From: Streptomyces roseus
GTDB lineage: Bacteria > Actinomycetota > Actinomycetes > Streptomycetales > Streptomycetaceae
Length of the DNA: 64,000 bases
Reading direction: 5' to 3'
Assembly (NCBI RefSeq): GCF_001044425.1
Contig: NZ_LFML01000012.1
Coordinates: 1 to 64,000, forward strand
In this document: one piece after another, positions 8,802 through 19,168 of the stretch
Layout: each line of letters begins with the position of its first letter
Position numbering within the stretch: the stretch's first letter is position 1
The notes under the pieces: generated by a model
Told to the model about the DNA's origin: nothing
Databases searched by the model: none
Seen by the model: only the letters and a program-made list of their open reading frames with translations
Program-made: the position numbers and the translations under genes

Positions 8802-10970
8802 CTAGGAACCGTCGCCGCTCTGCTCGTCCATCTCGAACCAGATCGACTTGCCCTCGCCGCGCGGGTCCACGCCCCAGCTGTCCGCCAGCATCTCCATCAG
8901 CAGGACGCCCCGGCCGCTGGACGCCATCTCGCCCGGCTGCCGCTTGTGCGGCAGCTCGTCGCTGGCGTCCGCAACCTCGATGCGCAGCCGCCGCGTCCCC
9001 GGCTCGCCGACCGCCTCCGCGACGAGCAGCGCGTCGCCGTCCGTGTGCATGAGGACGTTGGTGACCATCTCCGAGACCATGAGCACCGCCGAGTCCACCT
9101 GGTCCGCGTCCGCCCAGTCGTGCAGCAGCTCCCGGATCTGCCGGCGCGCGCCCGCGATCCGCTCCGGCTCCGCCTGGGCCACGGTCAGCATCGTGCGGCG
9201 CGCCGGTCGCACCACGTGCTCCGCGGGGGCCCCGCAGTCGCAGTAGGCGCCCTCCCGGCACAGCAGGACGACGGCTATGTCGTCCTCGCGCCGGTCGGCC
9301 AGCGGGCCGGTGGTGTGGTGCGAGGAGGGCCCGTGCACGGCCTGCACCAGCAGGTCGGCGAGCTTCTCCAGGCCGTCGGAGGCGTGCGTCCCGTCCGGCT
9401 CGTGCGTCTCGGACTCCAGGATCGCCCGCAGCCGCGCCCAGCCCGTGTCCAGGTCGTGCCCGCCGGTCTCTATCAGCCCGTCGGTGCAGAGCACCATCGT
9501 CTCGCCGGGCTCCAGCGTGAACCGCGTCGTCGGGTAGTCCGTGTCCGCGACGATGCCGAGCGGCAGCCCCCCGGCGGTCGGGCGCATCAGCACCGTGCCG
9601 TCCGGCATCCGGATCACCGGGTCCGGGTGGCCGGCGCGGGCCACCTCCAGCAGCCCGGACGCCGGGTCGCACTCCACGTACAGGCAGGTCGCGAAGCGCG
9701 GGCTGCGGAAGTCGTCGTCCTCGTACGAATCGGTGATGCCCGCCAGGAAGCGGGAGGCGCGGGAGAGCACCGCGTCGGGCCGGTGGCCCTCCGAGGCGTA
9801 CGCGCGCACCGCGATCCGCAGCTGCCCCATCAGCCCGGCGGCCCGTACGTCGTGCCCCTGGACGTCCCCGATGACCAGCGCGAACCGTCCCGCCGGCAGC
9901 GGGATCATGTCGTACCAGTCGCCGCCGACCTCCAGTCCGCCGCCGGTCGGCACGTACCGGGCGGCGAGCCGCATGCCGGGGATGTCGGGGCCCAGCATGG
10001 GCATCATCGACCGTTGCAGGTCGGAGGTGAGTTCCCGCTCGGATTCGGCCACGCCCGCCCGCTGGAGGGCCTGGGCGAGCATCCGGGCCACCGTGGTCAG
10101 GACGGAGCGCTCGTCCGGGGAGAAGGACACCGGGTGCTTGAAGGCGGCCATCCAGGCGCCCATGGTGCGCCCGGCGACGATGAGGGGGAGGAAGGCCCAT
10201 GAGGCCCGGCCGAAGCGCTGGGCGAGCGGCCAGGTGGCCGGGAACCGCCGTTTGTAGTCCTCGGGGGAGGGGATGTAGATCGCCCGCCCCGTACGGACCA
10301 CCTCTGCGGCCGGGTAGTCCGTGTCCAGCCGCATGTCCGAGAAGGGCGTCTCGTCCCCCGGACCGTGCCCGTGGTGCCCGATGGTCGACAGCCGGTCCCC
10401 GGCCACCCCGAAGACCGCCAGCCCGTCCGGGCTGAAGCCGGGCATCGACAGCGAGGCGGCCACGCGCAGCACCTCCGCCGTGGACCGGGCCTCGGCCAGC
10501 GCCCGCCCCGCGTCCAGCAGGAAGGCCTCGCGCGAGCGCCGCCAGTCGCCGGTGATCGGGGTGTGGACGGCGGTGGTGCCGGGCTGCGGCTCGGCGATCT
10601 CCTGGATGGTGCCGATCAGCTCGTAGTCGACGCGGCCGTCGGCGCACACGTTCTCCACGGGCTTGGAGCGGCTGCGCACGGTCCGCAGCACCCGCCCGTC
10701 CTCGTCCATGATCCGCAGCCGGGCCTCGGCGAGGGTGTCCTCGGCCACCGCGAGGGCGACGATCCCGTTGATCTCGTTCCAGTCCACCGGGTGGAACCGC
10801 GACCGTACGACGACCTCCGGCAGTACGACGGGCTCGGCGGGCAGCCCGAGCAGCCGGGCGGCCTCGCCGTCGAGGGTGACCGTCCCGGAGGCGTTGTCCC
10901 ACCGCCACAGGCCCGTCGCGATGGCGGCCAGGACGTCCTCGGTGCGCACCCGGTCATCTTTACAGGTCAT
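8802..10970 (-). CDS. PAS-GAF-SpoIIE phosphatase with C-terminal RsbW-like ATPase domain
   Basis: 722 aa from the ATG at 10970. Domains in order: PAS (about 10-110), GAF (about 140-320), PP2C/SpoIIE phosphatase (about 345-560; GGDWYDMIPLPAGRFALVIGDVQGHD and CTDGLIE metal motifs), and a HATPase_c anti-sigma-type domain (about 590-715; N-box SEMVTNVLMHTDGD and the G box GRGVLLMEMLADSWGV). Such fusions dephosphorylate anti-sigma-factor antagonists and also carry the opposing kinase-like domain, linking a sensory input to partner-switching sigma control. The only sigma factor in the window (26546) is ECF41, which is not a partner-switching target, so the partner must be elsewhere. Divergent from aspS. 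Confidence 0.93.
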   Translation of the reverse strand: MTCKDDRVRTEDVLAAIATGLWRWDNASGTVTLDGEAARLLGLPAEPVVLPEVVVRSRFHPVDWNEINGIVALAVAEDTLAEARLRIMDEDGRVLRTVRSRSKPVENVCADGRVDYELIGTIQEIAEPQPGTTAVHTPITGDWRRSREAFLLDAGRALAEARSTAEVLRVAASLSMPGFSPDGLAVFGVAGDRLSTIGHHGHGPGDETPFSDMRLDTDYPAAEVVRTGRAIYIPSPEDYKRRFPATWPLAQRFGRASWAFLPLIVAGRTMGAWMAAFKHPVSFSPDERSVLTTVARMLAQALQRAGVAESERELTSDLQRSMMPMLGPDIPGMRLAARYVPTGGGLEVGGDWYDMIPLPAGRFALVIGDVQGHDVRAAGLMGQLRIAVRAYASEGHRPDAVLSRASRFLAGITDSYEDDDFRSPRFATCLYVECDPASGLLEVARAGHPDPVIRMPDGTVLMRPTAGGLPLGIVADTDYPTTRFTLEPGETMVLCTDGLIETGGHDLDTGWARLRAILESETHEPDGTHASDGLEKLADLLVQAVHGPSSHHTTGPLADRREDDIAVVLLCREGAYCDCGAPAEHVVRPARRTMLTVAQAEPERIAGARRQIRELLHDWADADQVDSAVLMVSEMVTNVLMHTDGDALLVAEAVGEPGTRRLRIEVADASDELPHKRQPGEMASSGRGVLLMEMLADSWGVDPRGEGKSIWFEMDEQSGDGS

Positions 10971-11084
10971 CCCCCCGGCGTGCCTCTTCTCGGGGCCGGC
11001 GGGCATGCCCGCACGGTCCCCGGCCCGGACGGTAACCTTGTGAGGGTTGAATCCACCCTGGTATCGCGAAGAACTGGATGACTG

Positions 11085-12902
11085 ATGCATCGGTACAGGT
11101 CCCACACCTGCGGCGAGCTCCGCGCCTCTGACGTCAACGCCGACGTCCGGCTGAGCGGCTGGCTGCACAACCGTCGAGACCTGGGCGGCATCCTCTTCAT
11201 CGATCTGCGCGACCACTACGGCATCACGCAGCTCGTCGCCCGCCCCGGCACCGCCGCGGCCGCCGTCCTGGACAAGCTGTCCAAGGAGACGGTCGTCCGC
11301 GTCGACGGCAAGGTCGTCTCGCGCGGCGCCGAGAACGTCAACAGCGAGCTGCCCACCGGCGAGATCGAGATCGAGGCCGCCGAGGTCGAGGTGCTCGGCG
11401 CGGCCGCCCCGCTGCCCTTCACGATCAACACCGACGACGGTGTGAACGAGGAGCGGCGTCTGGAGTACCGCTTCCTCGACCTGCGCCGCGAGCGCATGCA
11501 CCGCAACATCATGCTGCGCTCGGCCGTCATCGCGTCGATCCGCTCGAAGATGGTGGCCCTCGGCTTCAACGAGATGGCGACCCCGATCCTCACCGCGACC
11601 TCCCCCGAGGGCGCGCGCGACTTCGTCGTCCCGTCCCGCCTGAACCCGGGCAAGTTCTACGCCCTGCCGCAGGCCCCGCAGCAGTTCAAGCAGCTGCTGA
11701 TGATCTCGGGCTTCGACCGGTACTTCCAGATCGCGCCGTGCTTCCGCGACGAGGACGCCCGCGCCGACCGCTCGCCGGGCGAGTTCTACCAGCTCGACGT
11801 CGAGATGTCCTTCGTCGAGCAGGAGGACGTCTTCCAGCCGATCGAGCGCCTGATGACCGAGCTCTTCACCGAGTTCGGCGGCGGCCGCGAGGTCACCTCG
11901 CCGTTCCCGCGGATCCCGTTCCGCGAGTCGATGCTGAAGTACGGCAACGACAAGCCCGACCTGCGCGCCAAGCTGGAGCTCGTCGACATCACCGACGTCT
12001 TCGAGGGTTCGGAGTTCAAGGCCTTCGCCGGCAAGCACGTGCGCGCGCTGGCCGTCCCGGACACCGCCGCGCAGCCGCGCAAGTTCTTCGACGGCCTCGG
12101 CGAGTACGCGATCTCGCTCGGCGCCAAGGGCCTGGCCTGGGTCCGTGTCGGCGAGGACGGTTCGCTGACCGGCCCGATCGCCAAGTTCCTCACCGAGGAG
12201 AACGTCAAGGTCCTCACCGAGCGCCTGGGTCTGGCCCCCGGCCACGCCGTCTTCTTCGGCGCCGGCGAGTTCGACGAGGTCTCCAAGATCATGTCGGGCG
12301 TGCGCGTCGAGGCCGCCAAGCGGGCCGGCCAGTTCGAGGAGAACGTCTTCCGGTTCTGCTGGATCGTCGACTTCCCGATGTACGAGAAGGACGAGGAGAC
12401 CGGCAAGATCGACTTCTCGCACAACCCCTTCTCCATGCCGCAGGGCGGCATGAAGGACCTGGAGGAGAAGGACCCGCTCGACATCCTCGCCTGGCAGTAC
12501 GACATCGTCTGCAACGGCATCGAGCTCTCCTCCGGCGCCATCCGCAACCACGAGCCCGAGGTCATGCTGAAGGCCTTCGAGATCGCGGGTTACGAGGCCG
12601 AGACCGTCGAGCGCGAGTTCGCCGGCATGCTGCGCGCCTTCCGCCTCGGCGCGCCGCCGCACGGTGGCATCGCCCCGGGCGTGGACCGCATCGTGATGCT
12701 GCTCGCCGACGAGCCGAACATCCGCGAGACCATCGCCTTCCCGCTGAACGGCAACGCGCAGGACCTGATGATGGGCGCGCCCACCGTCCTGGAGGAGTCC
12801 CGCCTGCGCGAGCTGAACATCGCGCTGCGCAAGCCGGTGGAGACGAAGGCCGCCGACGCCAAGCCGATCGCGGAGGCCGTCCACCCGGACGCCGCGCGGT
12901 AA
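11085..12902 (+). CDS. aspS: Aspartate--tRNA ligase
   Basis: 605 aa, full length. An N-terminal OB anticodon-binding fold ([21 protein letters not shown]) is followed by the class II core: motif 2 [20 protein letters not shown], the bacterial GAD insertion (about 300-430), [13 protein letters not shown], and motif 3 [19 protein letters not shown]. It charges tRNA-Asp in the cytosol. A short Ala/Glu-rich tail extends past the usual end. Its leader (114 bp to the divergent phosphatase) shows no T-box. A 21-bp perfect hairpin terminates it. Confidence 0.98.
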   Translation: MHRYRSHTCGELRASDVNADVRLSGWLHNRRDLGGILFIDLRDHYGITQLVARPGTAAAAVLDKLSKETVVRVDGKVVSRGAENVNSELPTGEIEIEAAEVEVLGAAAPLPFTINTDDGVNEERRLEYRFLDLRRERMHRNIMLRSAVIASIRSKMVALGFNEMATPILTATSPEGARDFVVPSRLNPGKFYALPQAPQQFKQLLMISGFDRYFQIAPCFRDEDARADRSPGEFYQLDVEMSFVEQEDVFQPIERLMTELFTEFGGGREVTSPFPRIPFRESMLKYGNDKPDLRAKLELVDITDVFEGSEFKAFAGKHVRALAVPDTAAQPRKFFDGLGEYAISLGAKGLAWVRVGEDGSLTGPIAKFLTEENVKVLTERLGLAPGHAVFFGAGEFDEVSKIMSGVRVEAAKRAGQFEENVFRFCWIVDFPMYEKDEETGKIDFSHNPFSMPQGGMKDLEEKDPLDILAWQYDIVCNGIELSSGAIRNHEPEVMLKAFEIAGYEAETVEREFAGMLRAFRLGAPPHGGIAPGVDRIVMLLADEPNIRETIAFPLNGNAQDLMMGAPTVLEESRLRELNIALRKPVETKAADAKPIAEAVHPDAAR

Positions 12903-12913
12903 TCGCCGTAGGT

Positions 12914-12958
12914 ACGGGGAAGGGCCCGGGATCCATCGGATCCCGGGCCCTTCCCCGT
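12914..12958. terminator. Bidirectional 21-bp hairpin terminator between aspS and VWA gene
   Basis: Perfect 21-nt arms 12914-12934 and 12938-12958 with a 3-nt loop, 12 bp after the aspS stop and 20 bp from the convergent VWA gene stop. Confidence 0.9.
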
Positions 12959-12978
12959 GCGCGTACGTGCCTCGGGGC

Positions 12979-14532
12979 TCAGAAGCCCTGGAGCAGGCCC
13001 TTGGCCAGGGCTGCCGAGGGCAGCCCGGCCGGGGCGGGGCCGGCGTGGAAGAAGCCGGCGTTCTCGGCGTCCAGCTTGCGCAGGAAGTCGAAGGCCTTGG
13101 CGTCGTGGTCGCCGAAGGCGACGAACTGCCAGTACACGCCGGGGGCGGAGGCGGCGGCGTCCACGAGGGCCTGCTTGGCGGGCCGGACGCTGTCGGGGGC
13201 GCCGTCGGTCTGGAACACCACGAGGGCGGGACCTTCGCCGCCGTCCTTCTGGTAGCGCTCGACGACGGCCTCCACGGCCACGTGGTAACTGGTGCGGCCC
13301 ATGCGGCCGAGTTCGGCGTGGCGGGCTTCGACCCAGGCGTCGTCGTAGGCGTCGAGGGTCAGGTCGGCGGTGCCGTCCACGTCCGTGGAGAAGAACACGG
13401 TGTGCACGGTGGCCTCGTCGTCGAGGTGCGCGGCGAGGGCGAGGGCGTGGTCCGCGAGGTGCTGGGCGCTGCCGTCCTTGTAGAACGGGCGCATCGAACC
13501 GGACCGGTCCAGGACCAGGTACACCTTGGCCCGGGCGCCGGCCCTGCCCTTGCCCCGGAGCACCGTCCCGGCGGCCTTGTAGGCCCCGGCCACCCCGGGC
13601 GCCGACCGCTTCACGGCGGCCAGCGCGTGGGCCGGCCCGCCGGCCTCGGCGGCGACGCCGACCTCGACCACGGGCTCGACGACCTCGACGACGGGCTCGG
13701 GCTCCACTGCGGCGGCGACGGCCTCGACTTCGGCGACGGGCTCGGCCGTCGGCGTCTCCGCCGCGGGCTCGACGTCGGGCTCGATGGCCGCGGCCACGGG
13801 CTCGGGGGTCTCGATCTCGGCCGCGGGCTCGGGGGTCTCGACCTCGGCCGCGGGCTCCGGGGTCCCGACTTCGGTCGCAGGCTCGACGGCGGCCTCGGGT
13901 CCGGCCTCCACCTCGTCCTCGGCCGTGACGGGAGCCTCGGCCACGACGGGGTCCTCGACCGCGACCGGGTCCGCGGCCACGACGGAAGCCTCGGGCTCGG
14001 GGACCGCCTCGGGCTCGACCTCGGGGGCGGGCTCGGCCGTCGGCGCCTCCGCCGCGGCCGTGACGGTCTCGACCTCAGGCTCGGCCTCGGTCGCGACGGT
14101 CTCGACCTCCGGCTCCGGCTCCGGCTCCGGCTCGGACGCGGCGGCCTCGGCCACCGGCTCCGCCTCGGGAGTCCCGGCCTCGGCGGCAGGCTCCCCCTCG
14201 GGAGTCCCGGCCTCGGCGGCAGGCTCCGCCACGACCTCCGCCGTCGGCTCGGCGGCCGGCTCCGGTGCGGTCGACGGCTGGGGGCGCCGCGCCTCCGGGA
14301 CCGTGGGGTCCGGGGCCGGGGCGGTCAGGAGGGTCCCCGGTTCACGGTCCCGCGGAGCGGACTGCGGGGGAACCGTCGGATTGTCGAAGGAGGCGGCGAC
14401 CAGTTCGGCCGCCACGTCCAGGGGGGTCCGTTCCGCCTGGCTCGGGACGGAGGCCGAAGTGGCGTCCGTCATCTCCGGAACCGGCTCGGCAGACCGTCCG
14501 AACACCTTGCGCAACAAGCTCCGAATACCCAT
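12979..14532 (-). CDS. VWA (TerF-like) domain protein with long Pro/Glu/Ala-rich linker
   Basis: 517 aa from the ATG at 14532 (GAAAGG upstream). The N-terminus [13 protein letters not shown] is basic and amphipathic. Residues about 75-310 are low complexity, built on repeats of [27 protein letters not shown] and EPEPEPEPE. Residues about 315-517 form a TerF-type von Willebrand A domain with the MIDAS motif [11 protein letters not shown] (about 341), [25 protein letters not shown], and the TerF signature FQTDGAPDS...FVAFGD...FDFLRKLD...AGFFHAGP. In tellurite/stress (ter) clusters such proteins work with TerD proteins; none is nearby. The linker probably spaces the VWA domain from a membrane- or partner-binding N-terminus (inference). 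Confidence 0.87.
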   Translation of the reverse strand: MGIRSLLRKVFGRSAEPVPEMTDATSASVPSQAERTPLDVAAELVAASFDNPTVPPQSAPRDREPGTLLTAPAPDPTVPEARRPQPSTAPEPAAEPTAEVVAEPAAEAGTPEGEPAAEAGTPEAEPVAEAAASEPEPEPEPEVETVATEAEPEVETVTAAAEAPTAEPAPEVEPEAVPEPEASVVAADPVAVEDPVVAEAPVTAEDEVEAGPEAAVEPATEVGTPEPAAEVETPEPAAEIETPEPVAAAIEPDVEPAAETPTAEPVAEVEAVAAAVEPEPVVEVVEPVVEVGVAAEAGGPAHALAAVKRSAPGVAGAYKAAGTVLRGKGRAGARAKVYLVLDRSGSMRPFYKDGSAQHLADHALALAAHLDDEATVHTVFFSTDVDGTADLTLDAYDDAWVEARHAELGRMGRTSYHVAVEAVVERYQKDGGEGPALVVFQTDGAPDSVRPAKQALVDAAASAPGVYWQFVAFGDHDAKAFDFLRKLDAENAGFFHAGPAPAGLPSAALAKGLLQGF

Positions 14533-14714
14533 GGGCCAGGCCTTTCGCATGAGTGCGTGCGTCATTTGTCCGTGCTGCGCGGTTGATCCCTGCCCAGAGT
14601 GGACACGTAAGGTTATCGGCCGCTTGGCTGGAACTTCGGCAGGGGCGCCCTTCGTGGCGCCCGGCCCGCCCAGCACACACCCCATCTTGCCGAACTCCCG
14701 CACCGACGTGCCCG

Positions 14715-14736
14715 GTTCACCGGGCGTTCATTCCGC
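14715..14736 (+). promoter_or_regulatory. PHO box (PhoP-binding direct repeats) upstream of phoX
   Basis: GTTCACCGGGC (14715-14725) followed directly by GTTCATTCCGC (14726-14736): two adjacent 11-bp direct repeat units of the Streptomyces PHO box (consensus GTTCAYYYRSC-like). They lie 90 bp before the phoX start, the expected place for PhoP activation in low phosphate. Confidence 0.75.
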
Positions 14737-14825
14737 CGCCGCCGCTTCGGCGCAACCCGCGCCTACCGTCACGGCTGGATTCGACCGACATGCTGTCGGC
14801 ACCCGTGCATCTACGGAGGACACTC

Positions 14826-16919
14826 GTGCGCAAGCTCCTGCCGCTCATAGGCAACTCGCATGGGGGCGGCCGTTCCGCCCTCACCTGCCGCTACCGCTGC
14901 GGCGACGCCTGCTTCCACGAGGTGCCGAACAAGAGCGACAACGAGTACGTCGGCGATGTCATCGCCCGCGCCTACTCGCGCCGCTCGATGCTGCGCTCTG
15001 CCGCCGTCGTCACGGTCGCGTCCGCCGCCGGTACCGCCATCACCCTCGGCGGCAACGGCTCCTCGGCCACCGCCGCCCCCGCCGCCGACGCCCAGGGCGG
15101 CGCCGCCGACGCCGCGGGCGCCCGCGGTCTGCGCTTCAAGGCGATCGCGCCGAACACCGACGACCGGGTCACCGTCCCCGAGGGCTACGAGCAGAACGTG
15201 GTCATCCGCTGGGGCGATCCCATCGTCAAGGGCGCTCCGGGCTTCAACTCCGACAAGCAGACCGCCGCCGCCCAGGCCGGTCAGTTCGGCTACAACAACG
15301 ACTTCCTCTCGCTGCTCCCGCTCGGCGATGACTACGAGCGCCGGCAGCTGCTCGTGGCCAACCACGAGTACACCGACGAGAACCTCATGTTCAAGGGCTA
15401 CGACCCGGCGAACCCCACCCGCGAGCAGGTCGAGATCGCCTGGGCCGCGCACGGCCTCGGCGTCGTCGTCGTGCAGGAGGACCACCGCAGCGGCAAACTG
15501 ACCGCGGTCAACCGCCACCAGCTCAACCGCCGCCTCACCGCGACCAGCGAGTTCCAGCTCACCGGCCCGGCCGCGGGCAGCCCCCTGGTGAAGACCTCCG
15601 CCGACCCGACCGGTACCAAGGTCCTCGGCACGCTCAACAACTGCTCCGGCGGCACCACCCCGTGGGGCACCACCCTGCACGGCGAGGAGAACTTCAACCA
15701 GTACTTCGCCAACGCCGGCCAGGTCACCGACGCCACCGAGGCCGCCCGCCTGAAGCGCTACGGCGTGACCGCCGGCGCCACCGAGCGCAAGTGGGAGCGC
15801 TTCGACAAGCGCTTCGACGTGCTCCAGGAGCCCAACGAGTCGCACCGCTTCGGCTGGGTCGTCGAGCTCGACCCGTACGACCCGCACTCCACCCCGCGCA
15901 AGCGCACCGCGCTGGGCCGCTTCAAGCACGAGGGCGCCCAGCCCCGTCTGACCGAGGACGGCCGTCCGGTCGTCTACATGGGCGACGACGAGAAGTTCGA
16001 CTACTTCTACAAGTTCGTCTCCTCGAAGCAGATGAAGAAGGGCGACTCGCGCGCCGCGAAGGAGCACAACCTCACGCTGCTCGACGAGGGCACCCTCTAC
16101 GTGGCCAAGCTGACCGGTGACTCCCCGGCCGCCGAGTTCGACGGCACCGGCAAGCTGCCGTCCGACGGCCAGTTCGACGGCTCCGGTGCGTGGATCAAGC
16201 TCCTCACCTCCTCCCCCTCGGGCAACGTCTCGCACGTCGAGGGCATGACCGCCGAAGAGGTGGCCGTCTTCACGCGTGTGGCCGCCGACAAGGTGGGCGC
16301 CACCAAGATGGACCGCCCCGAGGACATCGAGCCCTCGCCGCGCACCGGCCGCGTGTACGTCGTCCTCACCAACAACAGCGACCGCGGCAAGGCCGGCAAG
16401 GCCGGTGTGGACGAGGCGAACCCGCGCAACGTGAACAAGCACGGCCAGATCCTGGAGCTCGCCGAGAACTTCGACGACCCGGCCGGCGACGGCTTCGCCT
16501 GGCGCCTGTTCCTGGTCGCCGGTGACCCGAAGGACCCCGCCACGTTCTTCGCCGGCTTCCCGAAGGAGAAGGTCAGCCCGATCTCCTGCCCGGACAACGT
16601 GACCTTCGACCCGCACGGCAACCTGTGGATCTCCACGGACGGCAACCAGCTCGGCTCCCACGACGGCCTGTTCGGCGTCGCCACCGCGGGTGAGCGCCGC
16701 GGTGAGCTGAAGCAGTTCCTGACCGTCCCGCGCGGCGCCGAGACCTGCGGCCCGCTGGTCCAGGACAAGCGCGTCCTGGTCGCCGTCCAGCACCCGGGCG
16801 AGATCGACGGCGCGTCCGTCGAGAAGCCGCAGTCGGTGTGGCCCGACGGCCCCGGCAAGATCGTCCGTCCTGCCGTCGTGTCGGTCTGGCGCAAGGACGG
16901 CAAGAACATCGGCATCTGA
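14826..16919 (+). CDS. phoX: PhoX-family alkaline phosphatase, Tat-exported
   Basis: 697 aa from a GTG with ACGGAGGA 6 nt upstream. The N-terminus MRKLLPLIGNSHGG and CRYRCGDACFHEVPN are typical of actinobacterial PhoX. A late twin-arginine motif SRRSMLRSAAVV at residues 51-60 with a following hydrophobic stretch indicates Tat export, consistent with a Ca2+/Fe3+ enzyme folded before export. Metal/active-site regions visible: NNCSGGTTPWGTTLHGEENF, GWVVELDPYDP, MGDDEKFDYFYKF, RPEDIEPSPRTGRVYVVLTNN and CPDNVTFDPHGNLWISTDG. It releases phosphate from organic esters, and the PHO box upstream fits phosphate control. Confidence 0.95.
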   Translation: MRKLLPLIGNSHGGGRSALTCRYRCGDACFHEVPNKSDNEYVGDVIARAYSRRSMLRSAAVVTVASAAGTAITLGGNGSSATAAPAADAQGGAADAAGARGLRFKAIAPNTDDRVTVPEGYEQNVVIRWGDPIVKGAPGFNSDKQTAAAQAGQFGYNNDFLSLLPLGDDYERRQLLVANHEYTDENLMFKGYDPANPTREQVEIAWAAHGLGVVVVQEDHRSGKLTAVNRHQLNRRLTATSEFQLTGPAAGSPLVKTSADPTGTKVLGTLNNCSGGTTPWGTTLHGEENFNQYFANAGQVTDATEAARLKRYGVTAGATERKWERFDKRFDVLQEPNESHRFGWVVELDPYDPHSTPRKRTALGRFKHEGAQPRLTEDGRPVVYMGDDEKFDYFYKFVSSKQMKKGDSRAAKEHNLTLLDEGTLYVAKLTGDSPAAEFDGTGKLPSDGQFDGSGAWIKLLTSSPSGNVSHVEGMTAEEVAVFTRVAADKVGATKMDRPEDIEPSPRTGRVYVVLTNNSDRGKAGKAGVDEANPRNVNKHGQILELAENFDDPAGDGFAWRLFLVAGDPKDPATFFAGFPKEKVSPISCPDNVTFDPHGNLWISTDGNQLGSHDGLFGVATAGERRGELKQFLTVPRGAETCGPLVQDKRVLVAVQHPGEIDGASVEKPQSVWPDGPGKIVRPAVVSVWRKDGKNIGI

Positions 16920-16959
16920 TCGGGCCGATGGGGACGGTCAGTTGACCGGTTGGACCCAC

Positions 16960-16999
16960 GCGGGCGGTGGGTGTTTCACGTGAAACACCCACCGCCCGC
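16960..16999. other. parS: ParB-binding parS site at the centre of a 40-bp perfect palindrome
   Basis: TGTTTCACGTGAAACA at 16972-16987 is a perfect 16-mer parS. The symmetry continues outward without a mismatch to 16960-16999 (40 bp; flanks GCGGGCGGTGGG / CCCACCGCCCGC). It lies 40 bp past the phoX stop and 48 bp from the convergent FUSC gene stop, so it can also form a terminator hairpin for both genes. Confidence 0.93.
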
Positions 17000-17047
17000 A
17001 GCCGTTTCACCGGGTGCGCGTCCCGGCGCCGGGGGCGGCGGCCCTCG

Positions 17048-19048
17048 TCAGTGGTCGTCGTCGGCGGCGATCGCGCGGGCCGCGGCGAGCTCGTGGCGCA
17101 CCGGGGCCAAGACGGACGCCTCGTCCCCGGGCGGCAGCGCCGCCGGGCGCAGCTGGGTCGGCGTGCTGGCCCTGCGCACCCCCTCGGCGAGGGCCCGCAG
17201 ATCGGCGATGACGATCGCCACCTCCTCGCCGCCGGGGGCTTCGGCGCCGTGGTTGACCCGGACCCGCGCCGCGGTGGTCGCGTCGACGATCCGTTCGACG
17301 GCGACGACCAGCGGCCACCACGCGGCGGCCCGCGCCCCCGTCGGCGGCGGCTCGGTCAGCGCGCGCTGGAACTCGTTGCGTACGCCCGACATCTCGCGGT
17401 AGATGCGCCGCCGGGCCTGGAGCCGGGCGGTCCGCGCGGCCTGCCGGCCGGCTTCCGTGTCGGGGTGGGTGCCGAAGGCGCGTTCCACGTACCGGGCCAC
17501 GTCGTCCACGGTGTCGGCGAGCCGGTCGCCGATGCGGGTGTGCCAGCTCTCGGGCCACAGCAGATAACCGGCGACGAGGGTGATGGCGCAGCCGATCAGG
17601 CTGTCCAGCAGCCGGGGCCGGACCAGGTCGAAGCCCTGGTGGTTGAGGAGGTCCGAGAGCAGCAGGATCACCGGGGTGATCGCGGCGGTCTGGAAGGCGT
17701 ACCCCTTGGCGGAGAAGGCTGGGATGAGCGCGCCGAGCACCACCATCACCGGTACGTCCCACCAGCCGCGCGGCACCTCGGCGAGCACGGCGGCGGCGAC
17801 GACCAGCCCGGCCGCCGTGCCCACGGCGCGCAGCACGGCCCGGGAGAACACCGAGCCGAAGTCGGGTTTGAGGACGAAGGTGACGGTCAGCGCGATCCAG
17901 TAGGACCGTTCGACCGGCACCACGGAGACGAGGATCTGGGCGAGCCCGATGCACAGGGCCAGGCGCAGCCCGTACCGCCAGGAGGCGCTGGACAGCATCA
18001 TGTCGCGCACGGCCCGCCGGGCGCGGACCGTCAGCGCGGCGGGCCGGCCGAGCCGGTCGTCGATGTTGTGCGGGTCGGGATCGGGCGCGTGCACGAGGGC
18101 CGCGGCATGCCGCAGGGCCGCGTCGAGTGCCCGTTCGGCGGGGGTGTGCGGGACGGGCAGGTCCGGTACGGGCTCGCCGGTGCGGCCCTCCTCCACGGCC
18201 CGCGCCAGGTCCCGTACGGCTGCGGGGATCTCGGGCGGCAGCCCCGCGCCCCGCAGGTGCATGGCGGGCGCGGCCTCCACCAGCGGGATCACCACGTTCA
18301 GCTGGGCCAGCATCCGTACGAGCGAGGGACTGCGCCCGTGTACCCGGGCCCGGCGGCCGAGGATCAGGTCGTAGGCCTGGTTCAGGGCGTGTGTGACCTG
18401 TCGGCGGCAGTCGTCGTAGTCCGGTCCTCCCGCCGCCTCCAGGGCGTCGGCGAGTGCCCGGTAGGTGGCCGCCACGGCCACGCGTTCCGGCTGCCGGCCG
18501 CGCAGCGGCCAGCCCAGCAGGGTCAGCAGGAGGACGAACAGCCCGCCCGCGCTGAGCAGCAGCGGGGCCGTCCACCAGGGCTGGGGCAGCGGCAGGCCGG
18601 CGCCGACGACGGCGTTGAGGAGCAGCAGCAGTCCGGAGACGGACGCGACCGTGCCGATCGAGGAGATCATCCCGGAGACGAGGGCGATCAGGGTGAGGGC
18701 GCCGACGGCGAGCCAGCCGTGCCCGTAGACCAGGGTGCCCAGGGCGACGCCCACCGCGCCGAACAGCTGGGGCACGGCGATGTTCAGGATCCGCATCCGG
18801 TAGGCGTCGGCGGTGTCGCCGATGACCCCGGACAGGGCGCCCATCGAGACGAGGGCCCCGTACTCGGGCTCGTTCAGCGCGAATCCGACGGCGACGGGCG
18901 TGGCCATCGCGATGCCGGCGCGTGCGGCGGCGGCCCAGGGGATCGGGGCGGCGCTCGGCCGCAGTCCCTTGAGTAGCCAGGCGGGTGGGGCCAGCGGACG
19001 GTGGCGGGGTCGCCCGGAGGGTATGTGTTCGGTGCGTTCGGTGCTCAT
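17048..19048 (-). CDS. FUSC-family (aromatic acid exporter-like) membrane protein
   Basis: 666 aa; ATG with CGGAAG upstream. Two membrane halves can be seen: residues about 45-195 (PVAVGFALNEPEYGALVSMGALSG; LFGAVGVALGTLVYG; SGLLLLLNAVVGAG; LLLSAGGLFVLLLTLLGWPL) and about 380-530 (LALCIGLAQILVSVVPVERSYWIALTVTFVLKPDFGSVF; AVGTAAGLVVAAAVLAEVP; AAITPVILLLSDLL; LIGCAITLVAGYLLWP), each followed by a cytosolic helical region. The SYWIALTVTFVLKPDFGS segment is the FUSC signature. Members export aromatic acids or other organics, probably by proton motive force; the substrate here is unknown. Convergent with phoX. Confidence 0.88.
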   Translation of the reverse strand: MSTERTEHIPSGRPRHRPLAPPAWLLKGLRPSAAPIPWAAAARAGIAMATPVAVGFALNEPEYGALVSMGALSGVIGDTADAYRMRILNIAVPQLFGAVGVALGTLVYGHGWLAVGALTLIALVSGMISSIGTVASVSGLLLLLNAVVGAGLPLPQPWWTAPLLLSAGGLFVLLLTLLGWPLRGRQPERVAVAATYRALADALEAAGGPDYDDCRRQVTHALNQAYDLILGRRARVHGRSPSLVRMLAQLNVVIPLVEAAPAMHLRGAGLPPEIPAAVRDLARAVEEGRTGEPVPDLPVPHTPAERALDAALRHAAALVHAPDPDPHNIDDRLGRPAALTVRARRAVRDMMLSSASWRYGLRLALCIGLAQILVSVVPVERSYWIALTVTFVLKPDFGSVFSRAVLRAVGTAAGLVVAAAVLAEVPRGWWDVPVMVVLGALIPAFSAKGYAFQTAAITPVILLLSDLLNHQGFDLVRPRLLDSLIGCAITLVAGYLLWPESWHTRIGDRLADTVDDVARYVERAFGTHPDTEAGRQAARTARLQARRRIYREMSGVRNEFQRALTEPPPTGARAAAWWPLVVAVERIVDATTAARVRVNHGAEAPGGEEVAIVIADLRALAEGVRRASTPTQLRPAALPPGDEASVLAPVRHELAAARAIAADDDH

Positions 19049-19168
19049 TCAGCTTCCGTGCGGCCGCTCGTGAATCGGTTCTTCTGCGCTGTGCCGGGGT
19101 CTTGCGTTCTTCTTGGGTTCTTCTCGGGTTCTTCTGGGGCGTTCTGCGCGCTCCGGTACCTTCCGAGC

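Noticed and set aside
13784..14300. Ser/Gly/Ala repeat protein on the plus strand ([10 protein letters not shown] units)
   Set aside because: Produced by the same low-complexity DNA as the VWA linker read in antisense.
12967..14586. Long plus-strand open frame rich in Gly/Leu/Asp repeats opposite the VWA gene
   Set aside because: It is the antisense reading of the Glu/Ala/Pro-coding repeats; no RBS, and the VWA domain on the minus strand is unmistakable.
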